Positions 33,097-43,362 are shown, numbered from the stretch's first letter. The stretch: 58,451 bases of DNA from an uncultured Oscillospiraceae bacterium (GCA_947628315.1 CANQZJ010000005.1:1-58451), one strand, 5' to 3'. Numbers and translations: made by a program. Notes: generated by a model not told the origin, from the sequence alone.

Positions 33097-35346
33097 TCAA
33101 TAGATACCCACGTTCTGCATCATGCCGCCGTCGGGGAGCATGGTGTCGAGGTAGGTCTGAGCATCGCCGTAGTCGGGGCCCCAACCGGAGGAACCGCCGA
33201 AGTCGAAGTTGAAGCAGTAGCCGCGGTCGCCATAGTAGGAGGCGTAGCTGGCGGTGTCGGAGTCAGGAGCGGACACCAGGTCGATGACGACGCGGTTGCC
33301 CAGAGCGGACTCGATGGACTGCTTCATAGCCTGGTCCATAGCGGCGCCGATGGTGCTGTAGTCACGGTACACATAGTCCAGGTGGATGGGGTTCTCGGCG
33401 CTGACCTCGATGCCCTCAGCAGCCAGCTCCTCCACGGCCTTGTCCATATACTGGGCAGCGGCATCGGGGTTGTACCAGCCGTCGAAGCCATAGCTGGCGC
33501 CGGCGCCGTCGTTACCAGCGGGATCCCAGACCTTGATGGGGAAGCCGTCGGCGTCAATCTGAGCCTGCAGAACCTCGCCATAGTAGGTGCCGGCGGGGAA
33601 GGTGGTGGGAGTGCCGTTGATGTCGATGGTGAACTCCGCGGCGGACAGAACGAAGCTGCCGGGCACGTAGGAGTTGGTCAGAGCGGCGTACTTCAGATCC
33701 TCGCCCACGCTGGCGGCGTTGACGGTGGCGCGGTCACGGGCAAAGGCCAGAGCCAGACGGAAGTTCTGGTTCAGCTTCGCGGCATCCGCGCGCGCGGCCA
33801 TATCCATGGTCTGCGCGGAGCGCATGACGGACTCGTCATTGAAGTTGGCGTAAGCGTAACGATGGATGTTGACCCAGTTCAGGAAGGAGGTGTTGTCCTC
33901 CAGAACCACGTAGGCGTACTTGTCGAAGTAGGTCTTGCCGTCGGGATCGTCGGGCACCGCGGTGGCCTTGGCCTGCTCCAGGGCGGCGGAGCCCAGGCCG
34001 CACCCGCCGTTGAAGGTGCCGTCCATCACGTTGTTCCAGGTGAACAGAGGATCAGAACCGTCGGAGTAACGGAAGGTCACGGTCTTGATCTGGACGTTGT
34101 CCGCATCCCAGTAGGAGGGGTTGGCGGTGAAGGTCATGGTGTTCTGATAGGTGTAGTTGGACACCAGATAGGGGCCGCAGTAGGCGATGTGCTGATAGTC
34201 CTTGCCGAAATTATAGTCAGCGGCGGAGGAGTCGAAATCGGCGCCGAACTTGCCGCCCTGGGACTCATAGTAGCTGCGGCTCATGGGGGCCAGAGCGCTG
34301 TAGCCGGTCAGGGTGATCAGCCAGGGAGAGGCATAGTCCAGAGTGAGCTCCAGAGTGTAGTCGTCGAGCGCCTTCACGCCGACCTGGCTGAAGTCGGTGA
34401 CCTCACCGGAGACATAGTTGGCCAGGTTGGTGACGGGGGCCAGAACGCTGGACAGGGTGCCGCCGCAGTCAGCGGCGTGCTGGACAGCCGCCACCCAGTC
34501 GTCGGCGATGACGTCGGCGACCTCACGGCCCTGATAGTCCACCCACTTCAGGCCCTGCTTGATCTTGAAGGTGTAGGTCAGGCCGTCCTCAGAGACGGTG
34601 TAGCTCTCAGCCAGAGCGGGCTGCTGGATGTTCTCAGCGTCGTAGGCCAGCAGGCCTTCCCAAGTCATGGACAGGGGAGCGCCGGTCGCGGTCTGGTTGG
34701 TGGAATAGGTGTCCCAGGTGGTGGGCTCATAGCCGGAGGTGTAGGCCAGGGTGTAGCTGTCAGCCAGGGTGTAGCCGTTGTCGGCAGCCCACTGCTTGGC
34801 CCAGTCATGCCAGGTGCCGGTGCCGCTCAGCTCGCCCCACTTGGCGGTGAGCTCGGAGCGGACGGAGGGCTCCAGGTACTGATCGGTGATCAGCAGGCCC
34901 TTGTAGGAGCGGTAGTCGCCGTCAAAGCCCCAGTCCACAGAGGGGACGCTGTGGGGGATGATCTTGCTGATGGCGTAGTTGCCGGCGTTGTTCTCATAGG
35001 GGAAAACAGCGCCGGACTCCAGCAGCTTGGCCTCGGCCACGGCCATCAGGCCCATGCGCTCGCCCTGGTCGTAGTTCTCGAGGGCGACCTCATAGTACTT
35101 ACGGAACTCGCCGAACACCTGCTCATACAGGGTGTCGGAGATCTCGTAATGGGCGGCCTCGTCAACGGCGTCCTGGGTGTTGACGTCGGCAGCCAGGCGG
35201 TCGTCGACCTCGGCGGCGGGCTCGGTGGTAACGGGGGCGTCAGTGGGATTCTGAGCGGGGCCGGGGCCCTGCCCGGTCTTGCCGCAGGCGCACAGTGCGA
35301 ACACCATGACCAGCGCCAGCAGCAGAGCAAGGATTCTCTTCATCAT
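33097..35346 (-). CDS. oppA: Oligopeptide-binding lipoprotein, apparently circularly permuted (OppA/AmiA type)
   Basis: 749 residues. A lipoprotein signal ends in LCAC (lipid on Cys21), followed by a Pro/Thr linker (22-60). Residues about 68-170 then look like the end of a normal AmiA/AliA protein: a helix, an AEAKLLESGAVFPYE stretch, SKIIP, and YKGLLITDQYLEPSVRSELTAKW. After a linker (171-197) the normal start of the family appears (YTLAYTSGYEPTTWDTY, then VSEDGLTYTFKIKQGLKW, about 251-268) and runs to SSGWGPDYGDAQTYLDTML. The protein stops at QNVGIY, where family members continue for about 110-130 residues. The fold is therefore probably complete but rearranged. It starts with ATG-ATG 6 nt after GGAGG. 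Confidence 0.85.
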   Translation of the reverse strand: MMKRILALLLALVMVFALCACGKTGQGPGPAQNPTDAPVTTEPAAEVDDRLAADVNTQDAVDEAAHYEISDTLYEQVFGEFRKYYEVALENYDQGERMGLMAVAEAKLLESGAVFPYENNAGNYAISKIIPHSVPSVDWGFDGDYRSYKGLLITDQYLEPSVRSELTAKWGELSGTGTWHDWAKQWAADNGYTLADSYTLAYTSGYEPTTWDTYSTNQTATGAPLSMTWEGLLAYDAENIQQPALAESYTVSEDGLTYTFKIKQGLKWVDYQGREVADVIADDWVAAVQHAADCGGTLSSVLAPVTNLANYVSGEVTDFSQVGVKALDDYTLELTLDYASPWLITLTGYSALAPMSRSYYESQGGKFGADFDSSAADYNFGKDYQHIAYCGPYLVSNYTYQNTMTFTANPSYWDADNVQIKTVTFRYSDGSDPLFTWNNVMDGTFNGGCGLGSAALEQAKATAVPDDPDGKTYFDKYAYVVLEDNTSFLNWVNIHRYAYANFNDESVMRSAQTMDMAARADAAKLNQNFRLALAFARDRATVNAASVGEDLKYAALTNSYVPGSFVLSAAEFTIDINGTPTTFPAGTYYGEVLQAQIDADGFPIKVWDPAGNDGAGASYGFDGWYNPDAAAQYMDKAVEELAAEGIEVSAENPIHLDYVYRDYSTIGAAMDQAMKQSIESALGNRVVIDLVSAPDSDTASYASYYGDRGYCFNFDFGGSSGWGPDYGDAQTYLDTMLPDGGMMQNVGIY

Positions 35347-35459
35347 TGGTTTCCTCCTTAAAAAATATCTTTAACCTTCGGCGGCGTCCGCACGTCTGCA
35401 CGGGGCGGCCGGGAGATTAAACCCGGAAAGGCCCTGTTTTCACTTTACTACGCGAAAGT

Positions 35460-35477
35460 GTCCCGGTATACCGGGAC
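35460..35477. repeat. 18-bp perfect palindrome in the opp leader
   Basis: GTCCCGGTATACCGGGAC, in the untranslated leader upstream of oppA. No T tract follows on either strand. Confidence 0.8.
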
Positions 35478-35480
35478 GAA

Positions 35481-35502
35481 ACGGCCTGCGGCCGCAGGCC
35501 GT
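35481..35502. repeat. 22-bp perfect palindrome in the opp leader
   Basis: ACGGCCTGCGG joined to its exact inverse CCGCAGGCCGT, 3 nt from the other palindrome. It could be an operator or an RNA hairpin. Confidence 0.8.
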
Positions 35503-35565
35503 AATGCCGCTTCGCACGTGGCAGAAATACAACTGTCCGCAAAGTGTAAACAAAGCATACACCAT

Positions 35566-35593
35566 ATTTTATACGAAACCGCCTGTTTGTCAA
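35566..35593 (-). promoter_or_regulatory. Oligopeptide transporter operon promoter
   Basis: On the minus strand TTGACA (35588-35593), 16 bp, TAAAAT (35566-35571). It implies a leader of about 210 nt that carries the two palindromes. The 410-bp gap between oppA and etfA holds this promoter, the palindromes and the etfA terminator; I see no gene in it. Confidence 0.75.
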
Positions 35594-35660
35594 TAGTTTT
35601 TTTGCTCAATTCGTTTCATATAAAGGTATTGCATTCTGGCAGGATTCCCATCTTTTGCAA

Positions 35661-35704
35661 GAAATGACGGGAAAATGTCATTTTTTCCGTAGAAATGACG
35701 GAAA
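35661..35704. repeat. Repeated GAAATGACGG motif upstream of the opp promoter
   Basis: GAAATGACGG occurs at 35661 and again at 35692, with an inverted TGTCATTT between them. It lies 70-110 bp upstream of the opp -35, a possible activator site. Confidence 0.5.
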
Positions 35705-35741
35705 GGCGGCGTCCGAAACGGGGGTTCCGGACGCCGCCTTT
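35702..35741 (-). terminator. Butyrate operon terminator
   Basis: A 14-bp stem (35702-35715 with 35728-35741), 12-nt loop. On the minus strand the stem ends in TTT but no longer T run follows. Confidence 0.75.
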
Positions 35742-35757
35742 GGCGATATGTCACAAA

Positions 35758-36864
35758 TTACGCCTTGGAGGCCTTGTACTTCGCGATGGCCTCGGTGAGC
35801 ATGGGGCCGACCTTGAACAGGTCGCCCACGATGCCGTAGGTGGAGGCGTCGAAGATGGGGGCGGAGGCGTTCTTGTTCACGGAGATGATGACCTCGGAGT
35901 CCTGCATACCGGCCAGGTGCTGGATGGCGCCGGAGATGCCCAGGGCAACGTAGATCTTGGGGTGGACGGTCTTGCCGGTCTGGCCCACCTGGTGATCCTG
36001 GCTGATGAGGCCGGCGTCCACCACGGCGCGGGAGGCGCCTACCACGCCGCCCAGCACGTTGGCCAGCTCCTCGGCGATCTCGATGCCGCGCTTGGGATCC
36101 TTGCTGATGCCGCGGCCCACGGAGACGACCACGTCGGCGCCGATCAGATCCACCAGCTTCTTGGCGGACTTCTTGATCTCGATGAGGTCAACGTGGATGT
36201 CGTCGGAGGTGAGCTGCACGTCCACCTTGACCAGCTGGGTCTTTGCGGCGGTCTCCTCGTTGTAGGGGGCGGTCTGCATCACGCCGGGGCGGACGGTGGA
36301 CATCTGGGGGCGGTAGTCCGGGCAGACGATGGTGGCCATCAGGTGGCCGCCGAAGGCCGGACGGGTCATCTTCAGGTTCCTGGTGTCCTCGAAGGCGGTG
36401 TTGTCCACGTCGATGGTGGAGGTGGTCTTGAGGAAGGCCTTGTACTTCTCCACGTCGATGTCCAGGTGGGTGCAGTCGGCGGTGAGGCCGGTGTGCAGCC
36501 GGGCGGCCACACGGGGGCCCAGGTCGCGGCCGATGTTCGTCGCGCCGATGAGGAAGATCTCGGGCTTGTACTCCTCCACCAGGTCGCAGAGGACTTTGGT
36601 GTAGGCGTCGGTGGTGTAGTCCTTCAGCAGGGGGTGGTCGCAGACGTAGACCTTGTCGGCGCCGTAGCCGCCCAGGGCTTTGGCGAACTGCTCGTTGACG
36701 CCGCTGCCCAGCAGCACACCGCACAGCTCCACGCCCAGGTCGTCGGCCAGCTTGCGGCCCTCGCTCAGCAGCTGATAGCCGGTGCCCAGGATGACGCCGT
36801 CCCGCTGCTCACAAAATACCCACACGCCCTTGAAGGCGGCGGTGTCTTTACTGTTAAAAGCCAT
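35758..36864 (-). CDS. etfA: Electron transfer flavoprotein alpha subunit
   Basis: 368 residues. The FAD-binding C-terminal domain is clear: GLISQDHQVGQTGKTVHP (about 288-305) and YVALGISGAIQH. The N-terminal part carries an extension typical of clostridial EtfA. With EtfB and Bcd it forms the complex that in C. kluyveri and Acidaminococcus oxidises NADH, reduces crotonyl-CoA, and passes a low-potential electron to ferredoxin. Last gene of the operon; GGGAGGAG precedes the start. Confidence 0.95.
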   Translation of the reverse strand: MAFNSKDTAAFKGVWVFCEQRDGVILGTGYQLLSEGRKLADDLGVELCGVLLGSGVNEQFAKALGGYGADKVYVCDHPLLKDYTTDAYTKVLCDLVEEYKPEIFLIGATNIGRDLGPRVAARLHTGLTADCTHLDIDVEKYKAFLKTTSTIDVDNTAFEDTRNLKMTRPAFGGHLMATIVCPDYRPQMSTVRPGVMQTAPYNEETAAKTQLVKVDVQLTSDDIHVDLIEIKKSAKKLVDLIGADVVVSVGRGISKDPKRGIEIAEELANVLGGVVGASRAVVDAGLISQDHQVGQTGKTVHPKIYVALGISGAIQHLAGMQDSEVIISVNKNASAPIFDASTYGIVGDLFKVGPMLTEAIAKYKASKA

Positions 36865-36879
36865 GTTTCCGCTCCTCCC

Positions 36880-37683
36880 TTAAATGATGTGCTTCTCGCC
36901 CAGGATGGACACCAGCTGGTCGCAGGCGGCCTTGTCGGCGCCCTCCATCATGGTGCCCTTGCCCTTCACGGGCGGGGAGAAGGACTTGTAGACCTGGGTG
37001 GGGGAGCCCTTCAGGCCCACCTGCTCCACGGTGATGGCGGGGTCGTCGGACAGGGCGTTGAAGTCCCACACGGTGTAGGGCTTGGCGTAGCATCCCATAA
37101 TGCCGGAGACGCTCATATACCGGGGCTCGTTCAGCTCCTTGATGCAGGTGAGCACGCAGGGGGTCTGCACGCCGATGGTCATGTAGCCGTCCTCCAGGGC
37201 GCGGCGGACGGTCAGCCGGCCGTTGGAGTAGTCGATGGCGGTGACGTAGGTGACCTGGGGCAGGCCCAGCTTCTCGGCGATCTGGGGGCCCACCTGGGCG
37301 GTGTCGCCGTCGATGGCCTGGCGGCCGCACATGACGATGTCGTCCTTGTCCACGCCGATCTTGTTGATGGCGGCGGTGAGGGTGGAGGAGGTGGCCCAGG
37401 TGTCGGCGCCGCCGAACTCCCGGGCGGAGATCAGATAGGCCTCGTCGGCGCCCATAGCCAGGCACTCCCGGAGCATGGACTCCGTGGGGGGCGGGCCCAT
37501 GGAGACCACAACGACCTTGACGTCCTTGTCGGCGTCCTTCAGCTGGAGGGCGGCCTCCAGGGCGTTCATATCGTCGGGGTTGGAGATGGTGGCCATAGCG
37601 GCGCGATCCATGGTGCCGTCCTCTTTCACGGCCACCACGCCGGAGGTATCGGGCACCTGCTTCACACAGACAATGATTTTCAT
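36880..37683 (-). CDS. etfB: Electron transfer flavoprotein beta subunit
   Basis: 267 residues starting MKIIVCVKQVPDT, the standard EtfB opening. The nucleotide loop CGRQAIDGDTAQVGPQIAE (about 123-141) is of the type seen in bifurcating EtfB proteins, which bind a second FAD in place of AMP. This assignment rests on the clostridial context as well as the motif. It lies between bcd and etfA with a GGAGG site. Confidence 0.95.
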   Translation of the reverse strand: MKIIVCVKQVPDTSGVVAVKEDGTMDRAAMATISNPDDMNALEAALQLKDADKDVKVVVVSMGPPPTESMLRECLAMGADEAYLISAREFGGADTWATSSTLTAAINKIGVDKDDIVMCGRQAIDGDTAQVGPQIAEKLGLPQVTYVTAIDYSNGRLTVRRALEDGYMTIGVQTPCVLTCIKELNEPRYMSVSGIMGCYAKPYTVWDFNALSDDPAITVEQVGLKGSPTQVYKSFSPPVKGKGTMMEGADKAACDQLVSILGEKHII

Positions 37684-37702
37684 ATCGATGGTTCCTCCTT
37701 CC

Positions 37703-38860
<1,158 letters not shown>

Positions 38861-38891
38861 AAATGATCCTCCTTAAACGCGACCCGCCGGC

Positions 38892-39764
38892 TTACAGCTC
38901 GTCCACGGGGGTCTTGGTGCGGTCGGCGTTGTAGACGTAGAAGCCCTTGCCGGTCTTGACGCCCAGCTGGCCGCCGCGCACCATCTTCCGGATCAGCGGG
39001 CAGGCGCGGTACTTGCTGTCGCAGGTCTCATGGTACAGCACGTCCATGATGGCCAGGCAGATGTCCAGGCCGATGAAGTCGCCCAGCTCCAGGGGGCCCA
39101 TGGGGTGGTTGGCGCCCAGCTTCATGGCGGCGTCGATGCCGGCGATGTTGGACACGCCCTCCATCTTGATGAAGGCGGCCTCGTTGATCATGGGGATGAG
39201 GATGCGGTTCACCACGAAGCCGGCGGCCTCGTTGACCTGCACGGGGGTCTTGCCCAGCTCCTCGGAGATGGCGACGATCTCGGCCACCATGTCGGCGGGG
39301 GTGTTGGCGCCGGCGATGACCTCGACCAGCTTCATCCGGTCGGCGGGGTTGAAGAAGTGCATACCGATGAGGGGACGGCTCAGGCCCTTGCCGATCTCGG
39401 TGATGGACAGGGAGGAGGTGTTGGAGGCGAACCTGCACTCCGGCTTGCAGATCTTGTCCAGCTCGCCGAAGGTGGTCTGCTTGACCTTCATGTCCTCAAA
39501 GGCGGCCTCCACGATCAGGTCGCAGTCGGCGCACAGATCCTCCTTCAGGCCGGGGGTGATGGCGGCGACGATGGCGTCCACCTTGTCCTGCTCCATCTTG
39601 CCCTTTTCCACCAGCTTGGCGTAGCCCTTCTGGATCTTGGCCTTGCCGCCATCCGCCCACTCCTGCTTGATGTCGCACAAAGCGACGGCCCAGCCGCTCT
39701 GGGCAAACGCCTTGGCAATGCCCTGGCCCATGGTGCCGGCGCCGATGATACCAACTTTTTTCAT
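38892..39764 (-). CDS. hbd: 3-hydroxybutyryl-CoA dehydrogenase
   Basis: 290 residues. Begins MKKVGIIGAGTMGQGIA, the Rossmann loop for NAD(P)H. The catalytic His-Glu pair region is visible in GMHFFNPADRMKLVEVI. Reduces acetoacetyl-CoA to 3-hydroxybutyryl-CoA. The start at 39764 has GGAGG 8 nt upstream; the upstream in-frame ATG lies before that site. Standard clostridial length. Confidence 0.95.
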   Translation of the reverse strand: MKKVGIIGAGTMGQGIAKAFAQSGWAVALCDIKQEWADGGKAKIQKGYAKLVEKGKMEQDKVDAIVAAITPGLKEDLCADCDLIVEAAFEDMKVKQTTFGELDKICKPECRFASNTSSLSITEIGKGLSRPLIGMHFFNPADRMKLVEVIAGANTPADMVAEIVAISEELGKTPVQVNEAAGFVVNRILIPMINEAAFIKMEGVSNIAGIDAAMKLGANHPMGPLELGDFIGLDICLAIMDVLYHETCDSKYRACPLIRKMVRGGQLGVKTGKGFYVYNADRTKTPVDEL

Positions 39765-39803
39765 GTATGGTTCCTCCTTATATGATATGTTGATGTGGTT
39801 CAT

Positions 39804-40580
<777 letters not shown>

Positions 40581-40644
40581 CCTGTTTTCCTCCTCAAATG
40601 TATTTTGAGCGTTCTTCTGGATGGGGACGGCGGGGAGCGCGCCA

Positions 40645-40660
40645 TGTCAAAAATTTAACG
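40645..40660. promoter_or_regulatory. Putative Rex operator upstream of crt
   Basis: TGTCAAAAATTTAACG matches the Rex half-sites TGTTAA-N4-TTAACA at 10 of 12 positions. It lies about 40-55 nt downstream of the predicted crt transcription start, a road-block position. Confidence 0.5.
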
Positions 40661-40705
40661 ATGTTTGCGCACACCTCACACAGCGTCCCAAAATTCCACC
40701 CTCAC

Positions 40706-40734
40706 AGTATACAGCGGTTCGCCTCCGATTGCAA
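40706..40734 (-). promoter_or_regulatory. Butyrate operon (crt) promoter
   Basis: On the minus strand TTGCAA (40729-40734), 17 bp, TATACT (40706-40711). Confidence 0.8.
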
Positions 40735-40795
40735 GCAATTTTTCCGGGAAGGGGAGGGCAATTTTGAGAGGATCTGACCGCTTCCGCAAAACAGG

Positions 40796-40823
40796 AAAAA
40801 ACCGCCTCCCGTCGGGGAGGCGG
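40796..40823 (-). terminator. Terminator of the rimP-infB-ribF operon
   Basis: A 9-bp GC stem (40802-40810 with 40815-40823), tetraloop GTCG, and on the minus strand a run of Ts (A run 40796-40801). Confidence 0.88.
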
Positions 40824-40840
40824 CCCTGTGAGATCCCGGT

Positions 40841-41560
40841 TCAGAACAGCCCGGAGAACAGTCCGCCGAGCCAGTTGGCCAGGGGTATGTAGGCGATCGG
40901 CAAAAAGATGGCGGGGAGCATATTGCCCACCTTGATCTTCTCTTTGCCCAGCCCCAGCATGTTGATGGAGATGCCCACGATCAGCGCGCCGCCGATGGCG
41001 GTCATCTCCACGATGACGGCCTCGGGCAGATAGGGCCCCACCCAGCCGGCCAGCAGGGTGATGCCGCCCTGGTAGATCAGCACCGGGATGACGGAGAAGG
41101 CCACGCCGATCCCCATGGTGGCGGCGAAGGAGATGGAGGTGACTCCGTCGATGACGCCCTTGGAGACGATGGTGGTGTAGTTGTGATTGAGGCCGGCGTC
41201 GATGGAGCCGGTGATGGCCATGGCCCCCACGCAGAACAGCAGGGAGGCGCTGACAAAGCTCTCGGTGAAGCGGCTGCTGCCATCTCCCTTCGCGACCTTG
41301 GAGCGGAGCAGGTCGCCGGCGTGTTCCAGCCGCAGCTCGATGTCGATGGCGCTGCCGACGGCGGTGCCCGCCACCATGCACACGATGACGCACAGCATAT
41401 CCCGGGTGCCGATGAGGTTGCTGACGCCCACGCCGAACACGCACAGCCCCAGGGCGTGGGTGATGACGGACATGAGCTTGCCGCTGATGAGGTTTTTGAA
41501 CAGCAGGCCCACGGCGGAGCCGATCAAAACCAGAATGACGTTGATGATAGTTGCCAGCAT
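40841..41560 (-). CDS. DUF554 family membrane protein
   Basis: 239 residues, six to seven hydrophobic helices. Family landmarks are the opening MLATIINVILVLIGSAVGLL, the conserved IDIELRLE charged loop, and the repeated glycine-rich helix with GGALIVGISINMLGL near the C-terminus. DUF554 (YdfK/YqgA) proteins are putative membrane channels or transporters of unknown substrate. The start at 41560 gives the normal family N-terminus. It follows ribF by 13 nt and is the last gene of the operon. Confidence 0.88.
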   Translation of the reverse strand: MLATIINVILVLIGSAVGLLFKNLISGKLMSVITHALGLCVFGVGVSNLIGTRDMLCVIVCMVAGTAVGSAIDIELRLEHAGDLLRSKVAKGDGSSRFTESFVSASLLFCVGAMAITGSIDAGLNHNYTTIVSKGVIDGVTSISFAATMGIGVAFSVIPVLIYQGGITLLAGWVGPYLPEAVIVEMTAIGGALIVGISINMLGLGKEKIKVGNMLPAIFLPIAYIPLANWLGGLFSGLF

Positions 41561-41573
41561 GGGGAGAACCTTC

Positions 41574-42479
41574 TTATCTGTTGTTGAAATAGGCGCGGGT
41601 GTCGGCGGCGTTGGCCTGGATGGCCGCCCGCAGCTCGCCGGTGGAGGCGAACTTCCGCTCAGGCCGGAGCTGCTTATAAAACTCCAGGCGGATGGTCTGG
41701 CCGTACAGGTCGCCGTCGAAGTCCAGGATCCACGGCTCCACGGTGACGGCCTCGCCGCTGTCCACGGTGGGGCGGACGCCCACGTTGGTGACGGCGACGC
41801 GGCCCGCTCCGTCCGGCAGATACACCCTGGAGGCGTACACGCCGAAGGTGGGGGAGAGGATGCCCTCCGGCAGGGCCAGGTTGGCGGTGGGGGCGCCCAT
41901 CTTCCGGCCAAAGCCCCGGCCGTGGATCACCGTGCCGGACAGCACATGGGGGTGGCCCAGAAAGCGGATGGCCGTCTCCATCTCCCCCTGGGCAATGAGG
42001 GAGCGGATGTAGGTGGAGGACACGGTGACCCCGTCCAGCTCCACCCGGGGGATGATGTCGCAGCCGATCCCCAGCTCTGCGCACAGCGCCTGGAGCCGCT
42101 GGGGGGTGCCCTCGCCCCTGTAGCCGAAGCGGAAGTCGTGCCCCGCCACCAGGTGGACGGCGCCGTGCTCCCCCACCAGATAGTCGGTGACGAAGGCCCG
42201 CCAGTCCATGCGCATCATGGTCTGGTCAAAGTGGGAGATGATGACTTCACGGATGCCGTACAGCCGCTCCATCAGCGCCTCCCGGTCGGCGGGGGTGCTG
42301 ATGAGGGGGACGCGGCCGCCGGACACGATGACCTCGTGGGGGTGCTTGTCAAAGGTGAAGGCGGCGGGGACGGCGTTCAGCCTGGCCGCCTGCTCCGCCA
42401 CCCGGCGCAGCAGGGCGCCGTGACCCAGATGTACCCCGTCGAAGAAGCCCAGGGCGATGACGCGTTTTGTCTGTTCCAT
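41574..42479 (-). CDS. ribF: Bifunctional riboflavin kinase / FAD synthetase
   Basis: 301 residues. The N-terminal nucleotidyltransferase domain has the GFFDGVHLGH motif (about 12-21) for FMN adenylylation, and the C-terminal riboflavin kinase domain has GRKMGAPTANLALP (about 190-203). Makes FMN and FAD, needed by the Bcd/EtfAB flavoproteins encoded next door. It follows truB by 4 nt, the usual truB-ribF order. Confidence 0.95.
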   Translation of the reverse strand: MEQTKRVIALGFFDGVHLGHGALLRRVAEQAARLNAVPAAFTFDKHPHEVIVSGGRVPLISTPADREALMERLYGIREVIISHFDQTMMRMDWRAFVTDYLVGEHGAVHLVAGHDFRFGYRGEGTPQRLQALCAELGIGCDIIPRVELDGVTVSSTYIRSLIAQGEMETAIRFLGHPHVLSGTVIHGRGFGRKMGAPTANLALPEGILSPTFGVYASRVYLPDGAGRVAVTNVGVRPTVDSGEAVTVEPWILDFDGDLYGQTIRLEFYKQLRPERKFASTGELRAAIQANAADTRAYFNNR

Positions 42480-42483
42480 GGTA

Positions 42484-43362
42484 TCAGACCTCGAAAAAAC
42501 TTTTGATGGTGGTCAGGTTTTCACCGTCGCTGCGGCAGAGGGCGAGAAACGCCCCGCCCTCGCCGTAGACCCGGTAGTCCCCGGGGGTGGCGCCGGGGAG
42601 GGCGACGGCCGCGCCGTTGCGGAGACGTTTTTCTTTTCCGCCCGACAGGGTAATGGCGGGATAGTCGGAGAAATAAGCATCCACCGGAAGGAGCAGCGAT
42701 CCCGGCCTGCCGCCGTCCGCGGCGGCCTGGACGGCCTCCAGGGTGACGGACTGCTCCAGGGTGAATCCGGCGGCGCGGGTGCGGCGGAGAGAGGACATGG
42801 CGCCTCCGCAGCCCAGGGCCTGCCCGACGTCGTGGCACAGGGTGCGGACGTAGGTGCCCTTGGAGCAGACCACCCGCAGTTCGTACTCGCCCGGCGCGAT
42901 CCGGCGGACGACCTCTAATGTATGGATGGTCACGGGCCGGGGCGCGCGCTCCACCTCTCTGCCCTTCCGGGCCAGCTCATAGAGCTTTTTGCCGTCCCGC
43001 TTGACGGCGGAGAACATGGGGGGCACCTGTTCGATATCCCCCCGGAACCGGGGCAGCGCGGCCTCAAGATCGGCCTGGGTGACTGTGACCGGGCGGGTCT
43101 CCAGAACCTCCCCGGTCATGTCCTGGGTGTTGGTGACCACGCCCAGGCGCAGCCCGGCGATGTACTCCTTGTCCGAGCCGGCGGCGAACTCCACCGCCCT
43201 TGTGGCCCGGCCGATGAATACCGGCAGCACCCCCGTGGCCATGGGATCCAGCGTCCCGGCGTGGCCCACCCGCTTTTCGTGGAACATGCCACGGAGCTTG
43301 GCGCACACGTCCATGGACGTCCAGCCCTGGGGCTTGTCGATGACCAGGATGCCGTTAGCCAT
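42484..43362 (-). CDS. truB: tRNA pseudouridine-55 synthase
   Basis: 292 residues. The catalytic aspartate is in HAGTLDPMATGVLP; the GWTSMDVCAKLR N-terminal segment and the YELRVVCSKGTYVRTL motif of TruB are present. A C-terminal PUA-like domain follows (about 225-292). It makes the psi55 of the T-loop. The start overlaps the end of nrnA by 8 nt. Confidence 0.96.
   Translation of the reverse strand: MANGILVIDKPQGWTSMDVCAKLRGMFHEKRVGHAGTLDPMATGVLPVFIGRATRAVEFAAGSDKEYIAGLRLGVVTNTQDMTGEVLETRPVTVTQADLEAALPRFRGDIEQVPPMFSAVKRDGKKLYELARKGREVERAPRPVTIHTLEVVRRIAPGEYELRVVCSKGTYVRTLCHDVGQALGCGGAMSSLRRTRAAGFTLEQSVTLEAVQAAADGGRPGSLLLPVDAYFSDYPAITLSGGKEKRLRNGAAVALPGATPGDYRVYGEGGAFLALCRSDGENLTTIKSFFEV

Noticed and set aside
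33097-35346. OppA as a truncated or frameshifted pseudogene
   Set aside because: The 'missing' C-terminal module is present at the N-terminus, no continuation of it is found in any frame after the stop, and the gene keeps a strong ribosome binding site, lipobox and adjacent terminator.
40620-40660. Second crt promoter from TTGACA overlapping the Rex-like site
   Set aside because: No -10 hexamer at 16-18 bp; the downstream sequence is GC-rich.
41561-41911. N-terminal extension of the DUF554 protein into ribF
   Set aside because: The added region is proline/alanine-rich shadow sequence of ribF; the ATG at 41560 gives the normal family N-terminus.
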